Source: Phocoena phocoena
Taxonomy: Eukaryota > Chordata > Mammalia > Artiodactyla > Phocoenidae
Assembly: GCF_963924675.1 (NCBI RefSeq)
Contig: NC_089230.1
Span: forward strand, 70,981,223 to 71,045,222
Direction: 5' to 3'
Length of the DNA stretch: 64,000 bases
A program made the position numbers and the translations under genes. The stretch's first letter is position 1. Every line of letters starts with the position of its first letter. A model generated the notes under the pieces. It did not search any database and was not told the origin of the DNA. It was given only the letters and a program-made list of their open reading frames with translations. Shown one piece after another: positions 24,846-36,714 of the stretch.

Positions 24846-25741
24846 TTAGAGAAGTTCCTTTAGCATTTGCTGTAGAGCTGGTTTGGTGGTGCTGAATTCT
24901 GTTAGCTTTTGCTTGTCTGTAGAGCTTTTGATTTCTCCAACGAATCTGAATGAGATCCTTGCCAGGGAGAGTAACCTTGGTTGTAGGTTCTTCCCTTTCA
25001 TCACTTTAAATGTCATTCCCCTCCCTTCTGGCTTGTAGAGTGTCCACTGAGAAATCAGCTGTGAACCTTATGGGAGTTCCCTTCTATGTTATTTGTTGTT
25101 TTTTCCTTGCTGCTTTCAATACTTTGTCTTTAATTTTTGCCAATTTGATTACTATGTGTCTTGGCGTGTTTCTCCTTGGGTTTATCCTGTGTGGGACTCT
25201 ATGTGCTTCCTGGACTTGGGTGGTTATCTCCTTTCCCAGTTTAGGGAATTTTTGGACTATAATCTCTTCAAATATTTTCTTGGGTCCTTTATCTCTTTCT
25301 TCTCCTTCTGGGACCCCAAAAATGTGAATGTTGTTGCATTTAATGTTGTCCCAGAGGTCTCTTAGGCTGTCTTCATTTCTTTTTATTCTTTCTTCTTTAT
25401 TCTGTTCTGCAGCAGTGAATTTCACTATTCTGTCTTCCAGGTCACTTATCCATTCTTCTGCCTCAGTTATTCTGCTATTGATTCCTTCTAGTGTATTTTT
25501 CATTTCAGTTACTGTATTGTTCATCTCTGTGTTTGTTCTTTAATTCTTCTAGGTCTTTGTTAAACATTTCTTGCATCTTCTCGATCTTTGCCGCCATTCT
25601 TTTTCCGAGGTCCTGGATGATCTTCACTATCATTATTCTGAATTCTTTTTCTGGAATGTTGCCTATCTCCACTTCATTTAGTTGTTTTTCTGGGGTTTCA
25701 TCTTGTTCCTTCATCTGGTACATAGCCCTCTGTCTTTTCAT
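24846..25741 (-). pseudogene. LINE-1 ORF1 (ORF1p), frameshifted
   Basis: From Met at 25741 it reads MKRQRAMYQMKEQDETPEKQ. A coiled coil (about residues 40-130) and an RRM-like domain (IHIFGVPEGEERDKGPKKIF) and C-terminal domain (EAHRVPHRINPRRNTPRHIV) follow. The frame shifts near 25505-25524, and an in-frame stop at about 25084 precedes the last part, whose normal stop would be at 24846-24848. ORF1p normally binds LINE-1 RNA. This copy is broken but much better kept than the copy at 16158. Confidence 0.88.
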
Positions 25742-26645
25742 CTTGTCTATCTTTCTGTGAATGTGGTTTTTGTTCCACAGGCTGCAGGATTGTAGTTCTT
25801 CTTGCTTCTGCTGTCTGCCTTCTAGCGGATGAGGCTATCTAAGAGGCTTGTGCAAGTTTCCTGATGGGAGGGACTGGTGGTGGGTAGAGCTGGCTGTTGC
25901 TCTGGTGTGCAGAGCTCAGTAAAACTTTAATCCACTTGTCTGCTGATGGGTGGGGCTGGGTTCCCTCCCTGTTGCTTGTTTGGCCTGAGGCAACCCAACA
26001 CTGGAGCCTACTGGGGCTCGTTGGTGGGGCTAATGGCAGACTCTGGGAGCACTCACGCCAGGAGTACTTCCCAGAACTTCTGCTGCCAGTGTCCTTGTCC
26101 TCATGGTGAGACACAGCCACCCCCCGCCTCTGTAGGAGATGCTCCAACACTAGCAGGCATGTCTGGTTCAGTCTCTATGGGGCCACTGCTCCTTCCCCTG
26201 TGTCCTGATGCACACACTACTTTGTGTGTGCCCTCCAAGAGTGGAGTCTCTGTTTCCCCCAGTCCTGTCGAAGTCCTGCAATCAAATCCTGCCAGCCTTC
26301 AAAGTCTGATTCTCTAGTAATTCCTCCTCCCATTGACGGACCCCCAGGTTGGGAAGCCTGACGTGGGGCTCAGAACCTTCACTCCAGTGGGTGGACTTCT
26401 GTGGTATAAGTGTTCTCCAGTTTGTGAGTCACCTACCCAGCAGTTATGGGATTTGATTTTACTGTGTTGCGCCCCTCCTACCATCTCATTGTGGCTTCTC
26501 CTTTGTCTTTGGATGTGGGGTATCTTTTTTGGTGAGTTCCAGCATCTTCCTGTCGATGACTGTTCAGCAGTTAGTTGTGATTCCAGTGCTCTCAGAAGCG
26601 GGAGTGAGAGCACATCCTTCTACTCTGCCATCTTGAACAAATCCA

Positions 26646-27136
26646 CAGCATTATTTATAATAGCAAAGATTTGGAAATAACCTAAGGGTCCATCAATGGA
26701 TGAATGGATAATGAAGACAGTACAAACACACAGAGAAAATGGAATATTACTCAGTCATAAAAAAGAATGCAATGTTGCCATTTGAGACAATAGAGATAGA
26801 CCGTGAGGGTATTATGTTAAGTGAGATACACTAGAGAAAAGAAAATACACTAGAGAAAGACAAATACTGTATAATTTCACTCATATGTAGAATCTAAAAC
26901 AAACAAACAAAACAAACAAAAAATTGATAGACACAGAAAACAGATCAGTGGTTATCAGAGGGGAAGGGAGTTAGGGGACAGTTGAAATGAGTAAAAGGGG
27001 TCAACTGTATGGTGATGGTGGATAACTAGACCTTTGGTGATGATCACTTTGTAGTGTACACAGATGTTAAATATAATTTTGTACACCTGACACTTACATA
27101 ATGTTATGTACCAATTTTACCTCAATTAAAAATAAA
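26646..27136 (+). mobile_element. Older LINE-1, right half (ORF2 end and 3'UTR)
   Basis: This is the continuation of the element broken at 22191. It starts with the second copy of the 11-base target site (cagcattattt), then 'ttataatagcaaagatttgg', 'aatggaatattactcagtca', and a 3'UTR ending at 'ctcaattaaaaataaatgac'. Joining the halves restores the normal order of LINE-1 sequence. Confidence 0.88.
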
Positions 27137-29362
27137 TGACTCCCACTAGAGAGACAAGCCTCCTAAACATCTAGCTCTGAAAGCAGACAGGGCTTTTGTC
27201 CATGAGAATCCAAGGTTATAGCAAACAAAGGAGCAGTTCTTCATGAGCACATATGACTATCTCCCCAGGGCTCAGTGCAGAGGGAGCAAGCAAAAACACC
27301 CATTTCCCAGTCTTTCTCTGAAAGGGGTTTATCTGCTTACTTTAGAAGATGATGCCTGAGGGCCAGACTTTTAATTTATCAGGCATCTAGGGGCCAGCTG
27401 TGATCCTTCCCAGGGACCAGTGAAGCCAACAGATACTTCCCTGCCTTCTTCCTCTAGCCCACTCTAATAATAAAAAACCAAGTTGTCAGTATCTCCCTGG
27501 AAGGAGCTTTTATACAAGTCTGGCGCCCCAGCTTTTGCAGCTGCTGCCCAAGGGACTGCCTGATATCCTAGCTCTGATAGCCATGAGTCCGACAGGACTG
27601 TAGTTCTTAAAAGCCTGACAGACCCTTCCATGGCTCTCCACCAGGCTCAGCACAGAAGGAGCAGACAAAATGCCCATTTCCCAGTTTCTCCCTGGAAAGA
27701 ATTTAACTATTTACTCTGCAGCTGCTGCCTGAGGTTCTGCTTCTAATCAAACTGCATCTAGGCACTGACCACAATCCTCTCCTTCCAGACACAGACAGGT
27801 CTTGACACACCCTCAATTACTAGGAGCTACTAATACAAAGAAGTTTGCTTGAACAATCATACAAGTTTGAGAGAAAACTAAGATCTCAGGCCTGGCTGAA
27901 TGACAAGGTTCATTTCCTATATAAGACCACTCTGCTAGACTGGGAGTGGTGGCTCTTTTATCTAATGCACAGAAACCAAAACAGAGAGTCAAGGAGACTG
28001 AAGAAATAGAGGAATATATTCCAAACAAAAGAATAAGATAAATCTCCAGAAACAGATCTTAGTGAGAATTCAAAATAATGGTCATAAACATAGGGGTAAG
28101 CTCCTTGACATCACTCTTAGTAATGAGTTTTTGGATTTAACGCCAAAAGCAAAGGGAACAAAGGCAAAAATAAACAAGTGGAAGTACATCAAACTAAAAA
28201 GCCTCTGCACAGCAAAGGAAATCATCGACAAAATGAAAAGGCAAATTATGGAATATGAGAAAACATTTGCAAATCACATATCTGGTAGGGGGTTAATATC
28301 CAAAATATACAAGGAACTCATACAACTCAATAGCAAAAAAACAATGCAATTTAAAAATGGGCAAAGGGCCTGAATAGACATTTTTCCAAAGAAGATATCC
28401 AAATGGTCCACAGGTAAATGAAAATGTGGTCAACATTGCTAATCTTTAGAAAAATGCAATTCAAAACCTCAAGGAGATATCATCTCACCACTGTTAGAAT
28501 GTGTTACCAAAAAGACAAGAGATAACAACTGTTGGTGAGGATGTGGAGAAACGGGAGCCCTTGTGCATTGTGGGTAGGAATGTAACTGGTGCAGCCACTA
28601 TGAAAAACAGCATGAAATTTCCTCAAGAAATTAAAAGTAGAACTACCATATCATCCAGCTTTCCCATTTCTGGATATATATCCAACGGAAATGAAAGCGT
28701 TATCTTGAAGAGGTTATCTATACTCCCATGTTCATTGTAACATTATTCACAATAGCCAAGGTATGGAAACAACCTAACTGTCTATTCATGGATGAATGGA
28801 TTAATTAAATGTTATAGATAGATAGATAGATAAATAGATATTTGAGTATTATTTGGCCTTTAAGAAGAAGGAAATACTGTCATTTATGACAAGATTTGTG
28901 AAACTGGAGGGCATTATATGAAGTGAAATAAGCAAGACAGAGAAAGACAAATAGTGCATGATATCACTTATATGTAGACTCTAAAAAAAAGAAAAAAAGT
29001 CGAACTCATAGAAATAGAGTAGAAAAGTGGTTGCCAGGGGCTGGGGGATTGGGGAAATCAGGAGAGGTTGGTAAAAGAGTATAAACTTTCAGCTATAAGA
29101 TGAATAAGATCTAAGGATCTAATGTATAACATGGAAAGTATAGTTGATAACACTGTTTCGTACAATTGAAATTTGCAAGGGAATAGAACTTAAATGTTCT
29201 CACAATGAATAAACAATCAAACAAATACATACCTGAGGTGATGGATGTGTTAATTAACTCGATGGGGGGAATCTTTTCACAATATATAAAATATATCAAA
29301 TTATCACTTTGTATACTTTAAATATATTACAATTTTATTTGTCAAGTATACCTCAATGAAGC
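27137..29362 (+). mobile_element. LINE-1 with 5'UTR joined to ORF2 C-terminus (large internal deletion)
   Basis: About 27137-28060 matches the L1M-type 5'UTR also seen at 15500-15720 ('gagagacaagcc' and 'cacaaaaacacccgtttg'-like segments) and reaches the first part of ORF1 ('gaattcaaaataatggtcat'). At about 28083 it jumps directly to the ORF2 C-terminal region (frame 28062-28373: [20 protein letters not shown]). It continues to a 3' end near 29362. Most of ORF1 and about three quarters of ORF2 are missing. Confidence 0.85.
28814..28842 (+). repeat. (GATA)n microsatellite
   Basis: An imperfect gata repeat lies within the LINE-1 3' region. Confidence 0.85.
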
Positions 29363-30273
29363 TGAAAAAAATAGAAAGTAGGAGTGAGGAACCATGAATG
29401 CCAAGACAGCTTAGAGTGGCAGCGGCCAGGAAACACAAAAGAAGTGAAAGCATTTCCTTTGCCACATTTGCATCTTCAATTCTAGTCTCTCTTGTATTTC
29501 CTAGCATGTTCCATTAAGCTGAGCCAGATAAGAACCTACGATTTTTATGGTGCTGTGGACATTCATTCTGAAACAAGCAAACATCTCTGGAACATTTATG
29601 GGGTAACCACGACAGGACCTGGTAATGGGCAGCACTTTCTGCTTATCATGTCAACTCTGCTTAAGGAAACAGCTGCTTCATGCTGGCCAGTCAGCAGGCA
29701 GTTATGACTGGAGGTGGAAGGTAACCTTTCATAGAGTTATATTTCCTTGCTCTGTGCTGGATCATTAATCACTCCAATAACACAAAGCACAATGCATGCC
29801 TATAACACAGAGCTGGGAATGACTGCGGGCTATTCTGGTCCATCACTACGAACACACACAGACAGACTGCTTTCCACAGCCCCAGAAACCCAGTGGGGCT
29901 GAAAGGATGTTGCGGACTGTTACAAGAGAAGGTTCTTCAAATTAGAGTTCCAGATTCTATTTGTGTACACATTTTTGATGGTCCAAATGTTCACATGGTT
30001 TTGGAGAGCTGGCATCATTAATTTTTTAAAAATCTCATTTGAAAGTGACGTTGATTCATGTTCCGCCACTAAGGGAATCTTTCAAGTTCTTCGTCACTCA
30101 TATTATACATCCTTGAGCAATAAGTCTATATTTGGAGGGGGTGTTTTCCAGGGATTTGGGGGTAGAGGACACATTTCTATAAAAAGAATGTTCAGGAAAA
30201 GTAAACACTGGGGATTTCACAGGTTAAAGCGAACACACATCATGGTTACAATGGGGAATTGCACAAGACTTAC

Positions 30274-30406
30274 ATTTGTGAGCCTTCAGTCCTTCAAAGG
30301 AAACTGGTCCAATCTCATAATACTCATATTCCCAGGTGTAATCAGAATTAGATGCAGATTGATGGGATGTCCCATTAGAAACTAACCTCTGGGCAGACAT
30401 CTCCAC
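30274..30406 (-). CDS. MRAP2: MRAP2 coding exon 2 (start codon and extracellular N-terminal region)
   Basis: This exon encodes residues 1-42 and the first base of codon 43 of melanocortin-2 receptor accessory protein 2. MRAP2 is a small single-pass protein that forms antiparallel homodimers and modulates melanocortin receptors (notably MC4R) and other GPCRs in energy balance. Read from ATG at 30400 down to 30274, it begins MSAQRLVSNGTSHQ and continues with the family signature YTWEYEYYEIGPVSFEGLKA. The N-glycosylation sequon N9-G-T11 is kept. The acceptor is a pyrimidine-rich tract ending TTTCTGCAG, followed by GTGGAG and the ATG. The donor is AAAT/GTAAGT at 30273-30268. The exon ends in phase 1 and joins exon 3, whose first two bases complete Tyr43. 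Compared with the human protein as I recall it, residues 7 (I to V), 10 (R to G) and 13 (Q to H) differ. The in-frame GTG six bases upstream is 5'UTR, not the start. Confidence 0.96.
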
Positions 30407-30509
30407 CTGCAGAAATGGAGAAAAGCAAGTGTAGAGTCTGTTAACGCATCCACATTGTCCTTGACCCCGTTCAGGAGGTCAGCAGGCAACGGCCTCAGGG
30501 AGGTCCTAT

Positions 30510-30700
30510 CCACCAGGTCAGGGACAGCCCTCCCTGGCTGCCTGCATTCCCAGTGGCCATTACTTCCTTTTATCTCTCCGAGACTGGTATGCATTATTTG
30601 TAACCAGAGGCCATGTCTTCTTTCATGGTTGTTCCCCCAGAACTTAACCCAGTGCCTGGCACATAACCGACTTCCAATAACTGATGAAAGAAGGAAGTAA
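30510..30700 (+). mobile_element. Possible L2 3' end
   Basis: The 'gaggccatgtcttctttc' area, followed by 'aacccagtgcctggcacata' and 'ataactgatgaaagaagga', matches the L2 3' terminal pattern. It lies about 100 bases upstream of exon 2 on the coding strand. Confidence 0.55.
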
Positions 30701-31954
30701 GGAGGGGGAGAGTGTATCAAAATCTCTGAGCTCACGACTTCAGCCACATCACCTATCACCACCTATGCAGAGCCTACAGAGAATAAATAAAATCAGTATC
30801 AGAAGAGAAGAAGCCCAGGAGACGTCTACTGGGCACCTACCATGCAAAAATAAAGACATGGGACCTATGTCTTATGAAATAGGGGTGGAGAAAAAAGAAG
30901 GGAACAACAAAAGTCACATCATTGGAGAAGATCCTCAGTGGAATCCCTAATCTTGGTCACTGCTAACTCCTGAAATCTGTCCTATTTTCAGGATGTCCCA
31001 ATGCCTTGTTTGTTATCATTTGAGATTTTAAAATGCTGACTTCTTTGTGAGACGAGGTTGTACTGTGCAGCATGGATACCAAAGGCAACAAGTGCACAGA
31101 GCCAATATTCAGTACTGAGCATCTGCTGTATGTGAGGCACCATACATTGTGGGCTAGGAGGAGATGCTAGACCAGGACTCCAGAGACCTCCTCTAATAAT
31201 GGGGAAAGAACACTAAGTGACAACAGTAATATAAGGGGAAATCTGAATAAAGTACCAGCCAAAACCAAGATCCACTGAGCAGTATAACCACTAGATCCCA
31301 CTCCACAAGAGCTTTCTGAAGCTCCCCTTCTCCCACCCGCCATGGGGCAGTACCACCCACCACTGCCATTAGGGCACAACCCCCAGAGAAACTGAGGCAA
31401 AATCACCACCACCCCTCTGGTCCAAGGCACGAGTCTCACCTTTCCCTCTTCCGTTCTTCCCCAGGCCAGTCCTGGACCCCATAGAAACAGACTCCAACCC
31501 CTCACATTCTATTGTTCAAAAGATGGTGTGCTGTGACCCAGAGACGCATGCCAGTATCAGAATTAGAGGGTGACTCTGAGTGCCCACCCAGGCGAATCAC
31601 TCCTCCAAAGGTAGAAGAGAATGTACCAATTGTCCTTTGGGAAAGAAAGCTACACGAATTTTAAGAAAAGCTGACCTTTGAGTAAGGATTCAGTTACCTT
31701 CCTAATACCGGCACAAAAATAACATAAAATCATTACCACCATATCTTCTTTGGCATTTCTAGTATTTGAACAGAGTTGATTTCCCTCAATGATGAAATAG
31801 ACGAGGGTCTTCATCATTGTTCTCCCTCCATTTGCTATGTTGCCAGGGAAGACACTTCAGCTCTCCCAGCCACATTTTCCTCATCTGCAAAACCGACCAT
31901 CCTGACTTCCTGTTGTTGGCAGGAAGTGGTCTGGCTACAGCCACTAATTGACAC

Positions 31955-32395
31955 CATCATCATCCACCTGGCCCACTTCTTGAGACCCCTGCTTTTTCTG
32001 CTTCTACTCTTACGGATCCATTGCAATCCATTCTCCACACATCAGCCAAAGATCTTTTAAAAAGACAAATTACCCTGTCACTCTTTTGCTTAGTACTTTT
32101 AAATGGCTTCCCATTGCTCCAAGGACAAAATCTAAAATCCTTAAAATGTCTTACAAGGTCATGGCTTGAGCCCTGCTGTCTCCTCTCATCTTGCCTCCTT
32201 CCCTATACCAAGCCGCACTTGGATTTCTTGCAGTTCCTCAAATACTTCATGCTCCCTGGAATGGGCACACATACTGTTCCCTCCGGCAGGAGTATTCCTC
32301 CTACCACTTCATCCTAACCCACCCCTCCTTCTCTGCATACTCTTGTCATCTACACTGGAATCATCAAATCCAGCCCACTACCTTTTTTGTATAGC
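31955..32395 (+). mobile_element. L2 LINE fossil, 3' region
   Basis: Visible landmarks are 'ccctgtcactcttttgctta', 'aatggcttcccattgctcca', 'aatgtcttacaaggtcatgg' and 'ctgttccctccggcaggagt'. The overlapping open frames in this area are repeat-derived. Confidence 0.82.
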
Positions 32396-32404
32396 CTGCA
32401 AGTG

Positions 32405-32670
32405 AAAAATATTTTAATATATTTAACGGTTGGGGAAAAAAATCAAAACAATGATATTATTTCATGACCTGAGAGAAGTATGTGAAATTCAAATATCAGA
32501 GTCCATAAATAAGGCTTTATTGGAACACAGCTACCCTCGTTTGTTTTTGTATCTTTTGTCTTCTCTAGCACTATAACAGCTGAGTATTAGTGACAGAGAT
32601 AGTAGAGCCGCAAAAACCTAAAATATTTATTTTCTGATATTTTATAGAAAATGTTTACCAACCCCTCCCC
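32405..32670 (+). mobile_element. Fossil DNA transposon, probably hAT type
   Basis: The segments 'ccataaataaggctttattg', 'gaacacagctaccctcg', 'agccgcaaaaacctaaaata' and 'aaaatgtttaccaacccctc' match a widespread non-autonomous mammalian DNA element. The subfamily is not named, as I cannot verify it. Confidence 0.6.
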
Positions 32671-32694
32671 GCCTTGAGAGCCATGGGAAAAAAA

Positions 32695-32865
32695 TGATCT
32701 GAGCTTCTGTTTTCCCATCAGGAGAATGAAGGTGATAACAGTACCTACATCATGGAGTTGCTGTAAAGATTAAATGTGATGTTGCATGAAATGTGCATAG
32801 CCAGGACCCAGGTTGAGGTCAATCAAGAGTAGCCAGCACTATTATTATAAGCTAAGAAGTGCTAG
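32695..32865 (+). mobile_element. MIR SINE
   Basis: It has the MIR second half: 'tttcccatcaggagaatgaa', 'ataacagtacctacatcatg' and 'tgctgtaaagattaaatgtg'. Confidence 0.75.
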
Positions 32866-35800
32866 TCTGGGATAGAAAAGCCTAGGTTTATTCTTTAGAC
32901 AACACCAACTCCCCTGTCAGCCAGTTCCTATCAACTTCACCATGTGGTTAATTGATCTGTGTGGTCTAGACAAACGAATAAAATTACTATAATAAAAAAT
33001 AAGTCAAAAGGCATTCGTTTCAATGGTTTAAAAATCATAATGAGAAACATACATCATGGGATTCATGATGTTTCATCAAGTCAAAAATAAGGTAATTTCT
33101 CTTTTTTTAAGGAAAATAAGATGAAGTCTGGTTTGAGCATATCATTTTTATTGGAAATCAGCATTACAGCCAATGTAATAAGCAGAGGGAGGCACTGGGC
33201 TTCATCTGGTGTCAAAAATAGAAAATAGAATAAAGTACATGAAACAATGGAGAAAATAAAGATGAGAGAGTGTTTTCCATGCTCTGAGCATCACTCCCCA
33301 TGGCTATGCTCTTCTCCACATCCGTGCACAGTGGTTCCCCATCTGTGGCCGCCCAGGCCCATGGGACCAGAGGGTCTTCCTATAGGCTCAGGAAGAAGCA
33401 TTAGCACCACCTGCACAGGGCCAGCCAGGAACTAGCAAGCAAAATATCTGTAAAAGAGTCAGATACCAAGAAGCATCAACCACTTACCTACCACAGAGAG
33501 AGTGTCTTTTCATTCCTTCTTTTTCTCTCCCTTACATCATTCCTGTTCTTCTAAGTGAACTATTTAAGGATGGAGGGAGACCATAGGTGAAAAGGTCCTG
33601 AGAGTGGAAAGGCTGCCCTTTAAGAGATGCCTGACAGATGCCTGGAGACAAGAGGTTCTCTGGGGAAGCAGAATAGGATGCCGGCCACCCCCCTCCCACC
33701 CAAGCAGCCACCGTTGTGGAGGACTTCAGATAAAAGGAGCGGCTTGTGTTTTCACTGGCTATTTCCTCTCAGTTCTTGAATTCCAAAGATGGATCTGGAG
33801 GACAGAACCTCTGGCTTCTGCTTTCACCTCGCACCCTTGAAAAAGTCCATGAGGTAATGTTTTCATGCAAGTCTCAGATCAACCAGCTTGGGCCATCACA
33901 TGCACAAGGACAAACAACAAACAGAAGGCAGGATTTTGTATAATGTCCATTGTAGTCCAGGGTTGCCTTTCTGAGCTTCGCAGACACAGAAGCTAGCACT
34001 GTTTCACCATTTGGAAACTGCCAGCATGTCTGGGTATCAGCCTCCAGAGGGTGATATTCTCATCACAGTGAGGAATGTCTGGGCCTTAACACACACTGAG
34101 GGAGAGGCAGGGGGGTGCGCACTGAGGCTTACTCATGGGGTGCTGGAATCAGACAGCTGCTCTCTTCAGAACACGGCAAACAGGAAACGCAGAGCTCGGT
34201 ATGCGGCTGCCCTCTGCACCCACTCTGCTCTTGCACACCCCCTCCTGAGATTCTCTTAATGTCAGGTTTCTTCGTAATATTAGCATCACTAAAAATAACT
34301 TCTTCCAGAGGAAACATATCCCAAACAAGCCTCCAGGAGCTGCATGGAGAGACTAATTGATCTTTCGAGCGTCTTGCCAACAACAATAATGAAAAATTAT
34401 GACTGCACCTCACAGCCCCACCTGAAAAGGAAGTTTACCTTTTCCAGGTGTGCACAGGGTAGCTTAGGCCAGCTTATGGGGGTGGGAGAGGGACGGAAGA
34501 CCTCAAACACAAACAGAGAGGGCTATTAGCAGGTCCCAGACACCTCTCATGGCAGTCTAAACAGCTCTCTTCTCCCACCCACATTCCCAACACTTTCATC
34601 TCTCCTTTCAATTATCCAGTCTTTCCTCCTCCAACCCAGATTCCCACACCACTCCTGGGCACCCTCTTGCCTTCTTAAAGACAGGTCAAGCAATTCTCTC
34701 CACCTCCCTGAATTTGGGAAGATGTATATGGACATGGAACCTCCCATGGAGTGACTAAAAACTCTCCATCAATAGCGTTGGTGGGTCATGTTGGGTACAT
34801 GGGCCAGGGGAGCTGTTTCCTTGGAACTGGACCTTTATTTCCATGTTAAGGGGTAGACATCAGCACGTGAGTTTTCCAAGTGGCCACCAACTCAGGCACG
34901 GGACTAACACAATAAAGAGAGAACCAAAAGATGCCTATAAACCCTAAAAAATGAGCACATGTGCACGCACGCACACAAAACTGACAACACAGCCAGGAAG
35001 ATAATCCAAGCAGCTGTTGGCCAGGCCACAGACCCAAAGACCCAAGGTGATCAGCTTGTATGGAGGCAGACCTAATGACCCATTTGGATTTGAGATCAAA
35101 ATTCCCAATTGCAGTCATTCTATCTTCTTTCTGTTCAATTCCCAAATTCCAAAAGTGGGCATGCCACCCAGGATGTCAACCTCCATTCTGACCTGGGCCA
35201 TGAAGGTCTCATTAATTACTTATTCTTATCTCTTTCTTCCTTCTATTCCTAGGAACAACTATCCCCATCAAAACAGAGAAGTCACACTCTTGACTCATCA
35301 CCCTTTCTCTCTCCCAGCCAAGACATCCAAAAGACCAAAGGTCAAGTGTGGCCAGGCTACATTCTGGTCACTGAGGAGCCCAAGGTCAGAACTTCAGAAG
35401 CACAGCTTTAGAAGCTTAATTCCCTCATTGCGCAGAGGTCTGACCAGGCACCCAATCAGAACTGACGGTGCACTCAGCTTACCTGCATCTATGTGGGGAG
35501 GACCAAACAGAGAAAATGAGAGTCTGCAAGGTTATGAGTCGGGCTCATGGTTACACCAGAGCCAGCTGGATATTCCTAAAGCATTTCTAAAAGGCACTAC
35601 ATCCCAGCAAGGAATCACGTTTGACCCCTAAAATCAGAACCTCCAAGGTCCCCTCCCAGGGCAGTGCTTAACAAACGCTGACACGGTCTTCTTCCCAGCA
35701 CACTGCTCTTTTCTATAGATTCCGTGCAAACCACATTCTACCTGCACTCGTCACTTTAATTCTCAAGTTTGCAGATTCCTTTTCTGTGAATCCATTTTAA

Positions 35801-35961
35801 GTCAGCAACTTCTTTTGAGGGTGTGGATTTTTACTTTCTTCAATTAAAGAGGCAATGCTTCCAGGACTTTAGTCCTCCTCCTAACTATTATCTTTTGACT
35901 TGAGCCTGCATCTTACCTTTGAAGTCTGAGATTCTGGCCACTCACTTCAGGCTAGAGATGT

Positions 35962-35964
<3 letters not shown>

Positions 35965-36015
<51 letters not shown>
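35965..36015 (+). repeat. (CA)n microsatellite, about 25 units
   Basis: An uninterrupted AC dinucleotide run. It is long and pure, so likely polymorphic. Confidence 0.97.
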
Positions 36016-36017
<2 letters not shown>

Positions 36018-36714
36018 GTTCCTCCTCCCTTCTCAAAAGGACATACCTCCCAAATTTCTCTACATTATCAAGGTTTATGCCTTCCTGGGTATTTCCTAGA
36101 AAGTACTCAGTTACTCAGCGGACTTCAAAAACACGGTGGCTGACAGCTGGCAGAGAAATTCTGGATGCATCTTCCCCCTGCCTCTCCCTACTTCTCCACT
36201 GCCCACCAGCAGCTTATTTCTAGGAACAAAACATGGAACAAAAAGTGTTTGCAAGCTTTAAGATTTCCTGCCTGAATATCAGAATCAATGCCAATAGAAG
36301 AACAACTTTTAAAACTAGAGACGAAACTTAATATTTTGTACAGCTAGATATTCAGCCAATGCCTGAAATGCAGAGATGCTGAATTAACGAGCAGACGTCC
36401 TTCCTCCACCAGCTGTTAGCTCAAAGAGGATAAGAAGATAAGGGGTGGGTCCTACACCCACCTCTTCCAGTTATATTCTGGGCACCTACATAGTTGTAAA
36501 TAGGCTGAAAAGTACTTTTTAAAGTTGGTGCTTCCCAGCTCTGTGGTACTCCCTGGGTCAGCCCAGCAAACGGTTATTGCATGACCTACTGGAGGGGTGG
36601 GGGACACAATGGCTGTCCTTGAGCCCTTTGGAGGGGTCTCTGGAGATGGTAACAGACCTCTGCAATATACCACAGTACAGGCTATGCTAGGAGCGCACGA
36701 AACAATCCTCCGGT

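Larger units (their letters stand above)
22192..26645 (-). mobile_element. Younger antisense LINE-1 with 5' end, inserted into an older LINE-1
   Basis: Both ends are visible. The A tail (T run at about 22190-22195) and a short 3'UTR are on the left. The 5'UTR on the right begins near 26640, where the minus strand reads 'caagatggcagagtagaagg'. It is flanked by exact 11-base copies of cagcattattt (22181-22191 and 26646-26656). From the 5' end it has a 5'UTR (about 26640-25742), broken ORF1 (25741-24846) and broken ORF2 (from 24787). ORF2 is cut after the RT active-site region near 22330 and joined directly to the 3'UTR, losing roughly the last 2 kb of a normal element. A SINE interrupts ORF2 at 23650-23863. 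Confidence 0.94.
7618..30273 (-). other. MRAP2: MRAP2 intron 2 (22.7 kb)
   Basis: This interval lies between the donor after exon 2 and the acceptor before exon 3. It is dominated by LINE-1 and L2 sequence, itemised separately. Stretches where I recognise nothing are about 7620-8470, 9130-10330 (except a 38-base duplication at 9666), 11290-11690, 13210-14070, 14404-14925, 20290-20455 and 29365-30273. Short open frames in these parts show no recognised protein. Confidence 0.93.

Noticed and set aside
30224..30406. Reading MRAP2 exon 2 as a stand-alone 60-residue protein starting at the GTG.
   Set aside because: The last 18 codons are intron sequence beyond a consensus GTAAGT donor, and the ATG two codons after the GTG is the known MRAP2 start.
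35017..35631. Plus-strand open frame of 204 codons in intron 1.
   Set aside because: No recognisable domain, no paired splice sites or poly(A) signal noted, and unremarkable codon content; a chance frame is likely.
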